Shown: piece by piece, positions 1 to 7,431 of the stretch
How the letters are laid out: every line of letters starts with the position of its first letter
Position numbering within the stretch: the first letter of the stretch is position 1
Assembly: GCF_900188185.1 (NCBI RefSeq)
Contig: NZ_FZPA01000008.1
Coordinates: forward strand, 62,001-126,000
From: Sphingopyxis indica
GTDB taxonomy: Bacteria; Pseudomonadota; Alphaproteobacteria; Sphingomonadales; Sphingomonadaceae
Length of the DNA: 64,000 bases
Direction of reading: 5' to 3'
Position numbers and translations under genes: made by a program
Notes under the pieces: model-generated
The model's input: only the letters and a program-made list of their open reading frames with translations
The model's database searches: none
What the model was told of the DNA's origin: nothing

Positions 1-1
1 C

Positions 2-577
2 AATCCCGGTTCGGACACCTTGCTTCGCGCTTATTCGCGCGTGCGGATTGATCCACAAAGCCGGCGGAACAGCGATCCTGATGCGGAGGGCGTCATCGTC
101 ACAACGACCGTCCGGCATCTGTTGTCGGCAGCGGAAGGCTGGCATGCCGACGGTGCCGATAGTCATTTCGTGATCGGCGGTGTCGACTATGTTGAAGACA
201 GCGAAATCGGCCAGCGCATTGTCAATGCGTGCAACACCGACGGGTACGGACCTGCCTTCTTCCGGACCGTGCCGGGACGCGCCGAATCGCTCCTTTGGAA
301 GCGGATATATTTCTCACATGAGCAGGAAGTGCGGCTGATGCTGATCGCACGTACCTGGCCGAAGGATCAGTCGGTGCCTCAAGTTCGCAACGTCCGGGTT
401 GATCCGAACAGACTCTTCCACAGCATCAGTTTCGATCCCCGGCTCATCTCCTTCGAGGCAAAGGAGCGGGAGGCCGAGGTGCGCGATGCAGGCTATAGCG
501 GTGAAATTCGACCGGACCAAAGCTATCAGAAGATCGTCAATCTGCTGGAAATGCGCCGGGACTGGCCCGATCCCTGA
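2..577 (+). CDS. DUF2971-like protein, C-terminal part (cut by window edge)
   Basis: The reading frame is open from base 2, so the N-terminus lies outside the window; the TTG at 20 is just an internal codon that could be taken for a start. The visible ~190 residues are soluble and without a signal peptide. The segment around WKRIYFSHEQEVRLM resembles the conserved tryptophan plus E-x-E-x-R element near the end of DUF2971 proteins, a poorly characterised family often found in accessory DNA. The match is by recall and is moderate; the molecular function is unknown. It converges with the small zinc-ribbon gene, with only 5 bases between the stops. Confidence 0.5.
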   Translation, partial: NPGSDTLLRAYSRVRIDPQSRRNSDPDAEGVIVTTTVRHLLSAAEGWHADGADSHFVIGGVDYVEDSEIGQRIVNACNTDGYGPAFFRTVPGRAESLLWKRIYFSHEQEVRLMLIARTWPKDQSVPQVRNVRVDPNRLFHSISFDPRLISFEAKEREAEVRDAGYSGEIRPDQSYQKIVNLLEMRRDWPDP

Positions 578-582
578 CAGAA

Positions 583-777
583 TTATTTCCCATCAATCTG
601 GTCGATCAGGCGCTGGACTATCCCGATCGGCGTGTCGTCGATCGGCCGGATGGTCTCGCCGCAACCTGGGCACTCGACCGTGCGCTCCAGTCGCAAAGTC
701 CGATAGCTGACGCTGAATTCCCGCCCGCAGACCGGGCAATCGGCCTGTGCCCTGATGCCGTCCAGATCATTGGCCAT
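583..777 (-). CDS. small zinc-ribbon protein
   Basis: This 64-residue protein has two CxxC knuckles, CPVC near residue 14 and CPGC near residue 36, which together would bind one zinc ion. Between them is a basic, strand-like stretch (SYRTLRLERTVE). The tail (IGIVQRLIDQID) looks like a short amphipathic helix. The arrangement is typical of small zinc-ribbon proteins that bind nucleic acid or act as adaptors, but no partner can be inferred. The gene diverges from the ParB-like gene, so the 150 bases between them probably hold both promoters. Confidence 0.6.
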   Translation of the reverse strand: MANDLDGIRAQADCPVCGREFSVSYRTLRLERTVECPGCGETIRPIDDTPIGIVQRLIDQIDGK

Positions 778-823
778 GGCGCGTCAATAGCACAGCCGGA
801 CCAGCGACACCAAAGGCCGAGAC

Positions 824-842
824 CGCCCGCCTGCGGCGGGCG
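824..842. repeat. perfect 8-bp inverted repeat upstream of parB
   Basis: CGCCCGCC (824-831) and GGCGGGCG (835-842) flank a 3-base loop. It lies in the divergent intergenic region, about 85 bases before the ParB-like start. There is no T-run, so it is not a classic terminator. It could be an operator, a centromere-like site or a leader hairpin. Confidence 0.4.
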
Positions 843-927
843 CGAGAGGAAGAGGAAGGCCGGGGGCCTACGTGACGGGCTGGTAGCCGGGAGAGAGTCT
901 CGCGGCGGCCCGTCATGGAGAAGCCCC

Positions 928-3078
928 ATGGCCAAAGCGCCTCAGAAACTCGTCCTCAGCGGCTCGCGCGACATTCCGTTCGACCGCCTGCATCTGTCCC
1001 AGTCCAATGTCCGCCGGGTGAAAGCCGGCGTATCGATCGGCGAGCTGGCGGAGGATATCGTCCGCCGCACGCTGCTCCAGAGCCTCAACGTGCGGCCCAT
1101 CCTCGACGCGGATGGCGAGGAGACCGGCCAGTTCGAAGTGCCGGCCGGTGGCCGGCGGTTCCGCGCGCTCGAACTGCTGGTGAAGCAGAAGCGGCTCGCG
1201 AAGGACGCGCCTATTCCCTGCGTGGTCAAGGCAGCCAATGATGTCGTCTCCGCCGAAGAAGACAGCTATGCGGAAAACACCTTCCGCGAGCAGCTTCACC
1301 CTCTCGACCAGTTCCGCGCCATGCGGGCGATGGTGGACAAGGGCCAGGATATCGAATCGATCGCCGCACACTTCCTGGTGACGCCGGCCGTCGTGAGCCA
1401 GCGGCTGAAGCTCGCCAAGGTCTCGCCCAGGCTGCACGAGGTCTATGCCGAGGACGGCATGACGCTGGAGCAGCTCATGGCCTTTTCCGTCTCCGATGAC
1501 CATGAGCGCCAGGAGCAGGTCTGGGAACTGCTTGCTCACAGCTACAACCGGTCGGGCGCCTATATCCGGCAGAAGCTGACCGAGAACAGCGTGCGCGTCG
1601 CGGACAAGCGGGTGCGGTTCGTCGGGGTCGAGGCCTATGTCGAGGCCGGCGGCGGCGTGATGCGCGACCTGTTCGAGGAGGACGATGGCGGCTGGCTGAC
1701 CGATCCCTCGCTCCTCGACCGGCTGGTCACCGAAAAACTTCAGGTCGAAGGCGAGAAGATCGGCACCGAGGGCTGGAAGTGGGTCGCGACCGCCGTCGAC
1801 CTGCCCTGGGGTGTTACCAACGGCCTGCGCGAGATTGACGGCGTGCCAGTCCCGCGCACTCCCGAGGAGGAGGCGCGGCTCGCGGAACTGGAGGCCGAGG
1901 CCGAGAAGATCGAAGCGGAATGGTCCGACGACCCGAATGTGCCGGACGAGGTGCATGAGCGCATTGCTGCCATCGATGTCGAGATCGGCGCGCTGGTCGA
2001 GCGACCGCTGACCTTCGACGCGCAAGAGATGGCGCGAGCCGGCGTGTTCGTCTCGATCGAGGTCGATGGATCGCTCTGCATCGAGCGCGGCTATGTCCGT
2101 CCCGAGGATGAGCCGGTCATCGAGAGCGAAGACGGTGAAGCCGATGCCGTTTGCGGCGTCGACGGCGCATCTGCCGGAGTGGAAGGCGATACGCTGGCCG
2201 GCACGACCGAGACCAATGTCGTGCCGATCGGCACGACATCTGGCGGGGATGACGAGGAGGATGGCGAAATCCTCAAACCCCTTCCCGATCGCCTCGTCGC
2301 TGAACTGACCGCCTGGCGCACGCTTGCCCTGCAGGATGCCTTCGCGCAGAACCCGTCCACGGCCTTCGCGGCGGTGCTGCACGCTTTCGTGCTCAGCACC
2401 TTCTACACCTACAGCCGCGAATCCTGCCTGGAACTGGCGCTCAGCAAGGTGTCGTTCGGTTTCGCGCCCTCGGGCTTGCGCGACGGCGCGCCGGCCAAGG
2501 CGATTGCGGAGCGCCACAAGCGCTGGGCCGACCGGCTGCCGGACAGCGACAAGGATCTGTGGGACGCGTTGCTCCAGTTCGACGGGGCCGAACAGGCCGC
2601 CCTGTTCGCGCATTGCGCCTCACAGGCATTGAACGCGCAAGCGGAGGTGGTGCCCAAGTATGACAATGGCCGCATCTCGAAGCACAGCATCGAGCGGCGC
2701 ATCGCGCACAGCCATGTCCTCGCGCGGGCCGTCGGCCTCGATCTGGTCGGCGCGGGCTGGCGTCCGACGGTCGAGGGCTATTTCCGCAGCGTGACCAAGC
2801 CGCGCATCCTCGCCGATGTCGCGGAGGCCAAGGGATCGAAGTTCGCCGAAATGATCGACCATCTCAAGAAGGGCGACATGGCGAACGAGGCCGAGCGGCT
2901 ACTGGAGGACGCCAGTTGGCTTCCCGAGCCGATGCGGACGCCCGAACTGCTCGATGCGCCTGCCGACGATCCGGCAGCGGAGATCGACGCCGCCGAACTG
3001 CCGGCCTTTCTCGATGACGAGGTGCAGCCGGTCGATGTTGATGATGACGACGGTGAAGCCGTCGCAGCAGCTGCCTGA
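928..3078 (+). CDS. parB: large ParB/RepB/Spo0J-family protein
   Basis: This 716-residue protein is more than twice the length of a chromosomal ParB. Residues ~15-115 form the ParB N-terminal nuclease-like domain: FDRLHLSQSNVRR, then the VPAGGRRFRALELL box that binds CTP in ParB proteins, then ENTFREQLHPLDQF. A helix-turn-helix follows (IAAHFLVTPAVVSQRLKLAKVSP, ~140-165). The remaining ~450 residues hold an acidic linker (~395-450) and a helical C-terminal domain. Similar oversized ParB-like proteins lead maintenance operons in sphingomonad plasmids and ICEs. No parA ATPase is adjacent, so a role in partition is likely but could instead be regulatory. The ATG is preceded by GGAG. Confidence 0.85.
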   Translation: MAKAPQKLVLSGSRDIPFDRLHLSQSNVRRVKAGVSIGELAEDIVRRTLLQSLNVRPILDADGEETGQFEVPAGGRRFRALELLVKQKRLAKDAPIPCVVKAANDVVSAEEDSYAENTFREQLHPLDQFRAMRAMVDKGQDIESIAAHFLVTPAVVSQRLKLAKVSPRLHEVYAEDGMTLEQLMAFSVSDDHERQEQVWELLAHSYNRSGAYIRQKLTENSVRVADKRVRFVGVEAYVEAGGGVMRDLFEEDDGGWLTDPSLLDRLVTEKLQVEGEKIGTEGWKWVATAVDLPWGVTNGLREIDGVPVPRTPEEEARLAELEAEAEKIEAEWSDDPNVPDEVHERIAAIDVEIGALVERPLTFDAQEMARAGVFVSIEVDGSLCIERGYVRPEDEPVIESEDGEADAVCGVDGASAGVEGDTLAGTTETNVVPIGTTSGGDDEEDGEILKPLPDRLVAELTAWRTLALQDAFAQNPSTAFAAVLHAFVLSTFYTYSRESCLELALSKVSFGFAPSGLRDGAPAKAIAERHKRWADRLPDSDKDLWDALLQFDGAEQAALFAHCASQALNAQAEVVPKYDNGRISKHSIERRIAHSHVLARAVGLDLVGAGWRPTVEGYFRSVTKPRILADVAEAKGSKFAEMIDHLKKGDMANEAERLLEDASWLPEPMRTPELLDAPADDPAAEIDAAELPAFLDDEVQPVDVDDDDGEAVAAAA

Positions 3079-3131
3079 TGCCTGGGCGGGGCGGTTTCGG
3101 CCGTCCCGTCCATCCCCTCTTCCATCATTCG

Positions 3132-3156
3132 AGCCCGGCGTATTTCGCGTCGGGCT
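3132..3156 (+). promoter_or_regulatory. intercistronic hairpin
   Basis: AGCCCG (3132-3137) pairs with CGGGCT (3151-3156), followed by TTTCGCATTTT and the AGGAG ribosome site of the next gene. A similar hairpin and ribosome-site unit precedes the gene at 3459. It probably acts as an mRNA-processing or partial-termination element within one operon. Confidence 0.4.
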
Positions 3157-3179
3157 TTCGCATTTTCAGGAGACATAGG

Positions 3180-3374
3180 ATGCAAACTTCCCAGATCGAT
3201 ACCGCGACGCCGGATGAACTAGCGCCCGTCCTGCTGCTCGCCCTCGGGCGGCTTGGGCAGCTTGGCCGCCCCGGCGCCATCACCCTCGCGCGGCGACTCG
3301 AGGACGACGACGCAGATTTCGACGAGGCGGCCGAATGGATCGCCGACATCGCCTCCGGTGGCCTTCGGGAATGA
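3180..3374 (+). CDS. small hypothetical protein
   Basis: The protein has 64 residues. The ATG at 3180 is chosen over an upstream in-frame ATG because AGGAG lies 8 bases before it and the upstream residues are translated hairpin sequence. It is acidic and mostly helical (PVLLLALGRLGQLG, then DDDADFDEAAEWIADIA), with no signal peptide, cysteine pairs or recognised motif. It is the first of five short conserved genes downstream of the ParB-like gene and is probably co-transcribed with it. The function is unknown. Confidence 0.5.
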   Translation: MQTSQIDTATPDELAPVLLLALGRLGQLGRPGAITLARRLEDDDADFDEAAEWIADIASGGLRE

Positions 3375-3413
3375 CCCGGCACCGCCATTCATCCTGTTTT
3401 CGTCAATCCCCAG

Positions 3414-3437
3414 AAGCCCGGCCCCTGCGCCGGGCTT
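3414..3437 (+). promoter_or_regulatory. intercistronic hairpin, terminator-like
   Basis: AAGCCCGGC (3414-3422) and GCCGGGCTT (3429-3437) form a 9-bp stem with a 6-base loop, followed by TT and then the AGGAG of the next gene. It has the shape of a weak terminator and could attenuate transcription between the genes at 3180 and 3459. Confidence 0.5.
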
Positions 3438-3458
3438 TTGCCTTTCAGGAGATCCGCA

Positions 3459-3926
3459 ATGACCGACGCAACCCAGCCCGCCATCGACATGGCGGCAATC
3501 ATGCAACGTTTCTCGCAGTGGGAAGCCGACGCCGCAAAGCTCGTTCCCGAAAACAAGGCAAGGCTGTTCGCCTGCCTCGCTTCGGCGGGCATCACGCTCG
3601 TCACCGTCACCTTCGATGGCTATGGCGATAGTGGTCAGATCGAGGATGTCGCCGCCTTCATCGGCGATCAGCCGGCCGAACTGCCCGGCGGCACCGTTGA
3701 CGTGATGAGGCTGGATCATGGCGCCGACCAGCCTGTGGCCAACCATCTCTCGCCAAGCGAAGCCATCGAGGATCTTGCCTACGACTTGCTGCGTCAGACG
3801 CATTGCGGGTGGGAGAACAATGACGGCGCTTATGGCGAGTTCACGTTCGACGTGACCGCCGGGACGATCACGCTCGATTATAATGAGCGGTACACCGCGT
3901 CCGAAACCTACGCGCACGAATGGTGA
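3459..3926 (+). CDS. DUF6878-like protein
   Basis: The protein has 155 residues. The ATG at 3459 follows CAGGAGATCCGC. It opens with an amphipathic helix (MAAIMQRFSQWEADAAKL), then a strand-rich part with FDGYGDSGQIEDV and, near the end, CGWENNDGAYGEFTFDV and LDYNERY. These invariant-looking aromatic and acidic motifs match what I recall of DUF6878, a cytosolic family found on conjugative elements of Sphingomonadales and Rhizobiales. No enzymatic signature is recognisable. It lies 7 bases upstream of the DUF6915-like gene. Confidence 0.6.
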   Translation: MTDATQPAIDMAAIMQRFSQWEADAAKLVPENKARLFACLASAGITLVTVTFDGYGDSGQIEDVAAFIGDQPAELPGGTVDVMRLDHGADQPVANHLSPSEAIEDLAYDLLRQTHCGWENNDGAYGEFTFDVTAGTITLDYNERYTASETYAHEW

Positions 3927-3933
3927 GGAGGCG

Positions 3934-4302
3934 ATGATGGGACATTGTTATCACCATGCGCTTTCTTCGGTCCGCAAATGGGGCGGCGAGCCGGAAGACT
4001 ATCTGCCGCTCCACCAGTGGTTCGACGAATCCAAGGCGATCACTGCGGATTTCCGGCACCGCGCACTGCGTCATCACGCCGAGGGCATCTTCATGCTCGA
4101 GCGCTTCTTCGGAACGACGATCACCGTCTCGACGGGGCGCGTAATTCCCGTTCGCCTTGTCGGGGAACAGCATGTTCGCGAGGATCTGGGGTTCATCCCG
4201 AGCTTCGCCGACTGGGTCCGTTGCATCCGGCCCGAGCCCTGGATGGGCCGTGCGCAGCCGATCCACCGCGACCTCGATCCGTTCGAGGCCGTCGCCGCCT
4301 GA
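3934..4302 (+). CDS. DUF6915-like protein
   Basis: The protein has 122 residues, counted from the first of two adjacent ATGs (3934 and 3937), which follow a strong GAGGAG site. The sequence starts MMGHCYHHALSSVRKWGG and contains HQWFDESKAITADFRHRALRHHAEGI and the FGTTIT strand. It ends with an IPSFADWVRCI/EPWMG segment. The histidine-rich helix DFRHRALRHHAEG is the hallmark I associate with DUF6915; a metal site is conceivable. It usually accompanies DUF6878 and DUF6117 genes on mobile elements. The biochemical role is unknown. Confidence 0.6.
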   Translation: MMGHCYHHALSSVRKWGGEPEDYLPLHQWFDESKAITADFRHRALRHHAEGIFMLERFFGTTITVSTGRVIPVRLVGEQHVREDLGFIPSFADWVRCIRPEPWMGRAQPIHRDLDPFEAVAA

Positions 4303-4335
4303 AAAGTGGCGCCCACGCATTGTCAAACAACCACT

Positions 4336-4360
4336 GCCCTCGGCGCCCATCGCCGGGGGC
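4336..4360 (+). promoter_or_regulatory. intercistronic hairpin
   Basis: GCCCTCGGCG (4336-4345) pairs over 10 bp, with one G-U, with CGCCGGGGGC (4351-4360), and AAAAC follows. It is the third hairpin placed just ahead of a gene in this operon, consistent with intercistronic mRNA control. Confidence 0.45.
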
Positions 4361-4383
4361 AAAACATATCAAGGAGCCAGACG

Positions 4384-4902
4384 ATGGCCGACTATTACAC
4401 TCCGACCGTGGTCGAACCGTTTATTCCGCTCAGCGCCATGCTGCCGATCGAACGCCTGTTCCTCGCACAGGTGTTCGATGAGGAAATCGCTGACGAGACC
4501 GCCTATTACTACAGCGAGGACGGTGCCAACGACCTTATCTTCCTGCCCGCTGCCGACGTCCGTGCGGCCCTTGACGGGGCCAAGCCCGACACCAGCCGTC
4601 TTGCACAAGAGCTGCTCGACGAGCAGCCCGATGCGATTCTTGGCGAGGATGACATCGAACTCGACATGTGCGGCGACCTCTGGGCCGACGTGTTGCAGGA
4701 CATTGTGCGCCGCTCGCCAGACCTCGATCAGCTGACTGTGACGATGGCCTTCACCTGTTCAAAGATGCGGGTCGATGGCTTTGGCGGGCTTGCCATGCTG
4801 ATCACCGCCGAGACCATCCGTTCAGAATCGACCAACACACTGTTCGACCGCTTCTACACGGAAGCTCAGGCCAACGGGGAGATCGGTCATGGCAATCCCT
4901 GA
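4384..4902 (+). CDS. hypothetical protein of the ParB-linked gene cluster
   Basis: The protein has 172 residues. The ATG at 4384 is chosen because it follows AGGAG (CAAGGAGCCAGACG) and the residues upstream come from the intergenic hairpin. It is acidic, with FLPAADVRAALDGA, EDDIELDMCGDLWADVLQDIVRR and a C-terminal TVTMAFTCSKMRVDGFGGLAMLITAETI segment that looks like an alpha/beta core. No signal peptide or membrane segment is visible and the family is not recognised. It overlaps the next gene by 14 bases, so the two are translationally coupled. Confidence 0.5.
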   Translation: MADYYTPTVVEPFIPLSAMLPIERLFLAQVFDEEIADETAYYYSEDGANDLIFLPAADVRAALDGAKPDTSRLAQELLDEQPDAILGEDDIELDMCGDLWADVLQDIVRRSPDLDQLTVTMAFTCSKMRVDGFGGLAMLITAETIRSESTNTLFDRFYTEAQANGEIGHGNP

Positions 4903-5104
4903 GTACGCCCGCGCCAATTTCGAGACGCTGGTGAAGGCCGCCAAGGCGGGCGATCTGGCGCTGATGGAATGCTCGGAAGTGGAAAGCGGCGAGACACGCT
5001 ATGTAATCTGCGCCGTTGGACGCGATAACGGCGACTATGTGATGACGCCATTCGGTCATCTCGCCCCCGGCAATCCCTACGAAGCCTATATCCCGCCCGC
5101 CTGA
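4889..5104 (+). CDS. DUF6117-like protein
   Basis: This 71-residue protein starts MAIPEYARANFETLVKAA and continues LALMECSEVESGETRYVICAVGRDNGDYVMTPFGHLA before a YEAYIPPA tail. It closely resembles what I recall of DUF6117, a family of ~70-residue cytosolic proteins common on Sphingomonadaceae plasmids. The pattern of one helix followed by a small beta sheet suggests a compact single domain. It is the last gene of the plus-strand operon; the next strong terminator is 700 bases further on. Confidence 0.65.
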   Translation: MAIPEYARANFETLVKAAKAGDLALMECSEVESGETRYVICAVGRDNGDYVMTPFGHLAPGNPYEAYIPPA

Positions 5105-5803
5105 GCAAGGCGCGGTCACTCGGAGCACCGAGGCGAGTTTGATGACAGTCTCGTTCGAGCCAGGAGCTCTTTGCGCTCAGTCGCCAATCAGACGCCGTCT
5201 GCGAATGGATGACGCCGCAATGTCGAACGAGGAAAAGACGCCATTGGCAACACGCTGCTCTTCTCGCGGAACATGTCCATTGCGCAGGTCGCATTCATCC
5301 CTTGCGCGCGAAGCCTCTTTCGCGCGCCGATGATCCGAAAAGCTGAAACGGCCAATATACTGCATATCTTGCTCCGTAATCATTCTGACCGGTAGGCCTT
5401 GACAGTCAATAGCAGCCTGCAATCGTCCGTATTTCCGGGCTCAACGATGTACAAGTCTCGAACTGCCTCCAGCCGGCCGTACGAATCCCATTGGTTTCTT
5501 ACTCGTAGCCGTGGCGGTCGAGAACGCTGGGTACTGGGAAAGATATCGTGCTCGATCCCGGGAAACGGGATATCCTCCCTTCACCGGTCATTAATGCCTG
5601 GTGCGTATGAGAGGTGCATGTCCTCGTGTACTGGACATACCCGCCCGGACGTACCTTGATATCGGCGGGCACATCGAGTACATAGGAGTGGCAGGGAGAC
5701 CTGTAAGGTGACTTGTCCCGACCGTGTGTTTGGCGAGCACCGTGGCTACCCAGGGCCTCAAATCCCTGGTTGCCGGCCACCATTCTCCCTCAACATTTTC
5801 ATG
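5105..5803. other. 700-base stretch without a convincing gene
   Basis: No open frame here has a ribosome site and protein-like composition together; several overlapping frames are basic and Arg/Ser-rich, as random GC-rich frames are. Visible structure consists of a short hairpin CTCGG-agca-CCGAG near 5117 and a hairpin CCAGGG...CCCTGG near 5750-5769. A strong plus-strand terminator closes the stretch, so the region may be a long 3' untranslated end of the operon or encode a non-coding RNA. Confidence 0.4.
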
Positions 5804-5834
5804 AGCCGCCCTTCGGGGCGGCTCTTTCTTTTTA
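5804..5834 (+). terminator. strong intrinsic terminator with UUCG loop
   Basis: GAGCCGCCC (5804-5812), loop TTCG, GGGCGGCTC (5817-5825), then TTTCTTTTT. The 9-bp GC stem with an extra-stable UUCG tetraloop and the T-tract on the plus strand make this a textbook Rho-independent terminator for rightward transcripts. The minus-strand DUF3800 gene ends right beside it, but the reverse strand has no comparable T-run. Confidence 0.85.
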
Positions 5835-6443
5835 CAGCACTTCGATGCCGAAACGATCCCGCAACCCTTGGGCGTTGAGCTCCTCGGCGACGATCCATTT
5901 CCGGGCATAGGCAACGACATCGGCCAGCTGAAGAAGCCGGGATGCGGTAGAATCCAGACGAACGATTCGATTGACGCCCTTGAAGCGGCCATCATCCAGA
6001 CGCGCGCGATCCAATTCGGTCATGAAGTCCGGGTGATCGTTATGGTGATTGACGTCCGTTATGATATCGACATTGGCAATCGTGTTTCGGCCAAGGACCG
6101 TACGAAACCGTTTCAACCCGATCTTCACGGTTTCCACGACTGCCCGCGCGTAAAGAACTGGCGGATCGCCATCCTGCGCCGTGAATTTCTGGTTGAGCAT
6201 GATGACCCGGTCCTGCGGGGCATTGTTCCAAAGGCGATGGAGCAGTCCCTGGAGATAGCCGTCGCTCATGTTGGCAGCATGCACTTCATTGGCATTGGGC
6301 TCCAGCAGATCGCTGAAGCACTTGTCGAGCCGGCCCGCTTCATTGGCCAGCACGAACACCGCGCCGAGATGGAACGAGGCGGTCCCCGCCGTTCCATATT
6401 CGTCGACAAAGCAAAGCACCTTCTTGTTGAGACGAACCGCCAC
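5832..6443 (-). CDS. DUF3800 domain protein
   Basis: The protein has 203 residues. The GTG at 6443 directly abuts the TGA of the upstream HTH gene (TGAGTG), so translation is probably coupled. The N-terminus has FVDEYGTAG, the D-E motif of DUF3800, followed by HLGAVFVL; then ITDVNHH, and near the end RLDSTASRLLQLADVVAYA, the second conserved acidic element of the family. DUF3800 proteins have an RNase H-like fold and are predicted nucleases or phosphatases often linked to mobile elements and toxin-antitoxin loci. The acidic residues suggest it is active. The substrate is unknown. Confidence 0.8.
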   Translation of the reverse strand: MAVRLNKKVLCFVDEYGTAGTASFHLGAVFVLANEAGRLDKCFSDLLEPNANEVHAANMSDGYLQGLLHRLWNNAPQDRVIMLNQKFTAQDGDPPVLYARAVVETVKIGLKRFRTVLGRNTIANVDIITDVNHHNDHPDFMTELDRARLDDGRFKGVNRIVRLDSTASRLLQLADVVAYARKWIVAEELNAQGLRDRFGIEVL

Positions 6444-6950
6444 TCAGCCCCCTTCCGCCGGGGTCGCGACGGCTTTGCCGCGACGGCGGATACCGGGGCG
6501 TGCAACGGCCTTGCGGACCGCGCGGGCTTCTTCTGCGGCTTCGCGGAAATCGGGCTCGATCTGGGCCAGCCTGTCCACGAGCCCCTGCAGATCGTACTCG
6601 TTTGAAATCTTTCCGCGGTGCGATGCGCGCCGTTCAATTCGCTGGACGAACCCAGCCTCCTCCAATTCCGCAATGTAACGCTGCACCTGCCGTTCACTCA
6701 GGCCGAGACGCTGGGCGAGATCGGCCTTCTTCGGAAACGGCTTGCGGCCAGCATCCCACCAGAAATCGGCGAGCTGGATCAGAACGGCAAGTTGCGTGGG
6801 GCTAAGGCCCAAACGGCGTTGAGCGCGCAGCAGCAGCGACGGGAGAATGCAAAAGCCGAGGGCGATGACCTTGGCTCCCCATTTTTTCTCGGATGCCCCG
6901 TTGCGTGCGGGCCGTTTGCTCCCAGGGTTGGATTTGGTCTTGTCAGTCAA
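6444..6950 (-). CDS. helix-turn-helix DNA-binding protein
   Basis: The protein has 168 residues from a TTG at 6950, preferred because GGAG sits about 9 bases upstream; in-frame ATGs further upstream would extend it to 7040 through the repeat region. A winged helix-turn-helix occupies roughly residues 55-130: LSPTQLAVLIQLADFWW, KKADLAQRLGLSERQVQRYIAELEEAGFVQR and a wing ending KISNEYDL. The C-terminus is basic. Similar proteins are annotated as HTH or replication-associated regulators on conjugative elements. It is co-transcribed with the DUF3800 gene, and the repeats at 7009-7050 just upstream are a likely autoregulatory site. Confidence 0.7.
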   Translation of the reverse strand: MTDKTKSNPGSKRPARNGASEKKWGAKVIALGFCILPSLLLRAQRRLGLSPTQLAVLIQLADFWWDAGRKPFPKKADLAQRLGLSERQVQRYIAELEEAGFVQRIERRASHRGKISNEYDLQGLVDRLAQIEPDFREAAEEARAVRKAVARPGIRRRGKAVATPAEGG

Positions 6951-7008
6951 AGGCGTTCTCCATATCCTGCACATGTAGCTGAAACGGCGCCAAGACAAGA
7001 TTGAGCGA

Positions 7009-7050
7009 CCAGTCATATACGACTGGTAGGGACTGGTCAATTATGACTGG
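7009..7050. promoter_or_regulatory. GACTGG repeat cluster, probable operator
   Basis: One inverted copy CCAGTC (7009-7014) and three direct copies GACTGG at 7021, 7031 and 7045 lie upstream of the HTH gene. The first pair forms a perfect 6-bp inverted repeat with a 6-base spacer (CCAGTC-atatac-GACTGG). Copies at 7021 and 7045 share the longer TAYGACTGGTAG. An outer pair, AAGACAAGA near 6992 and TCTTGTCTT near 7068, adds further dyad symmetry. Confidence 0.55.
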
Positions 7051-7431
7051 TAGATGTGGACCTGCCTGTCTTGTCTTAATAAGGATGCAGGTAATCCGGA
7101 CAAGTTGGGAAACGGATTAACCGAGTATCAGGACTACCCGTCCTGGATGTCCGGTCGGTTTCGTCAAAATTCACGAATCAAGCACGGGGCGGTGGCGTCG
7201 CTAAAGGTCGCGTCAAGCGATGGGTTACCCCCCGGTCTGCTCGAATCCCGCTGATTTGTCTTCCTTCAGGCAACTGGCCAGGTTGAAAATGCTGGGCATC
7301 GGGAAAGACAGCGCGCTTGGTCCGGCGCGAGAGGGAGAGTCCTGACCGGGAGGAAGGAACCCGGCCGGGCCTTAAGAGGGAGAGCATCCGGCGGGTTTCA
7401 CCTGTTCCCGCTCTTCCGGAGGCCTTCACTC
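7051..7431. other. intergenic region upstream of the strawberry-notch gene
   Basis: No convincing gene is visible. It separates divergent genes and presumably carries the promoter of the 4.35-kb helicase gene. The stretch GCGCGAGAGGGAGAGTC near 7325 resembles GCGCGAGAGGAAGAGG upstream of parB (near 841), hinting at a shared leader or promoter element. The ribosome site GGAGG lies about 10 bases before the ATG at 7432. Confidence 0.4.

Noticed and set aside
913-2613. A 566-codon open frame antisense to the ParB-like gene
   Set aside because: It is the mirror frame of a well-supported ParB-domain gene, has no ribosome site or recognised domain, and its composition follows from the opposite strand's codon usage.
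5700-5795. tRNA-like 3' end (hairpin CCAGGG...CCCTGG followed by CCACCA)
   Set aside because: The loop has 8 bases rather than 7, no matching 5' acceptor strand is found about 70 bases upstream, and no anticodon arm could be folded.
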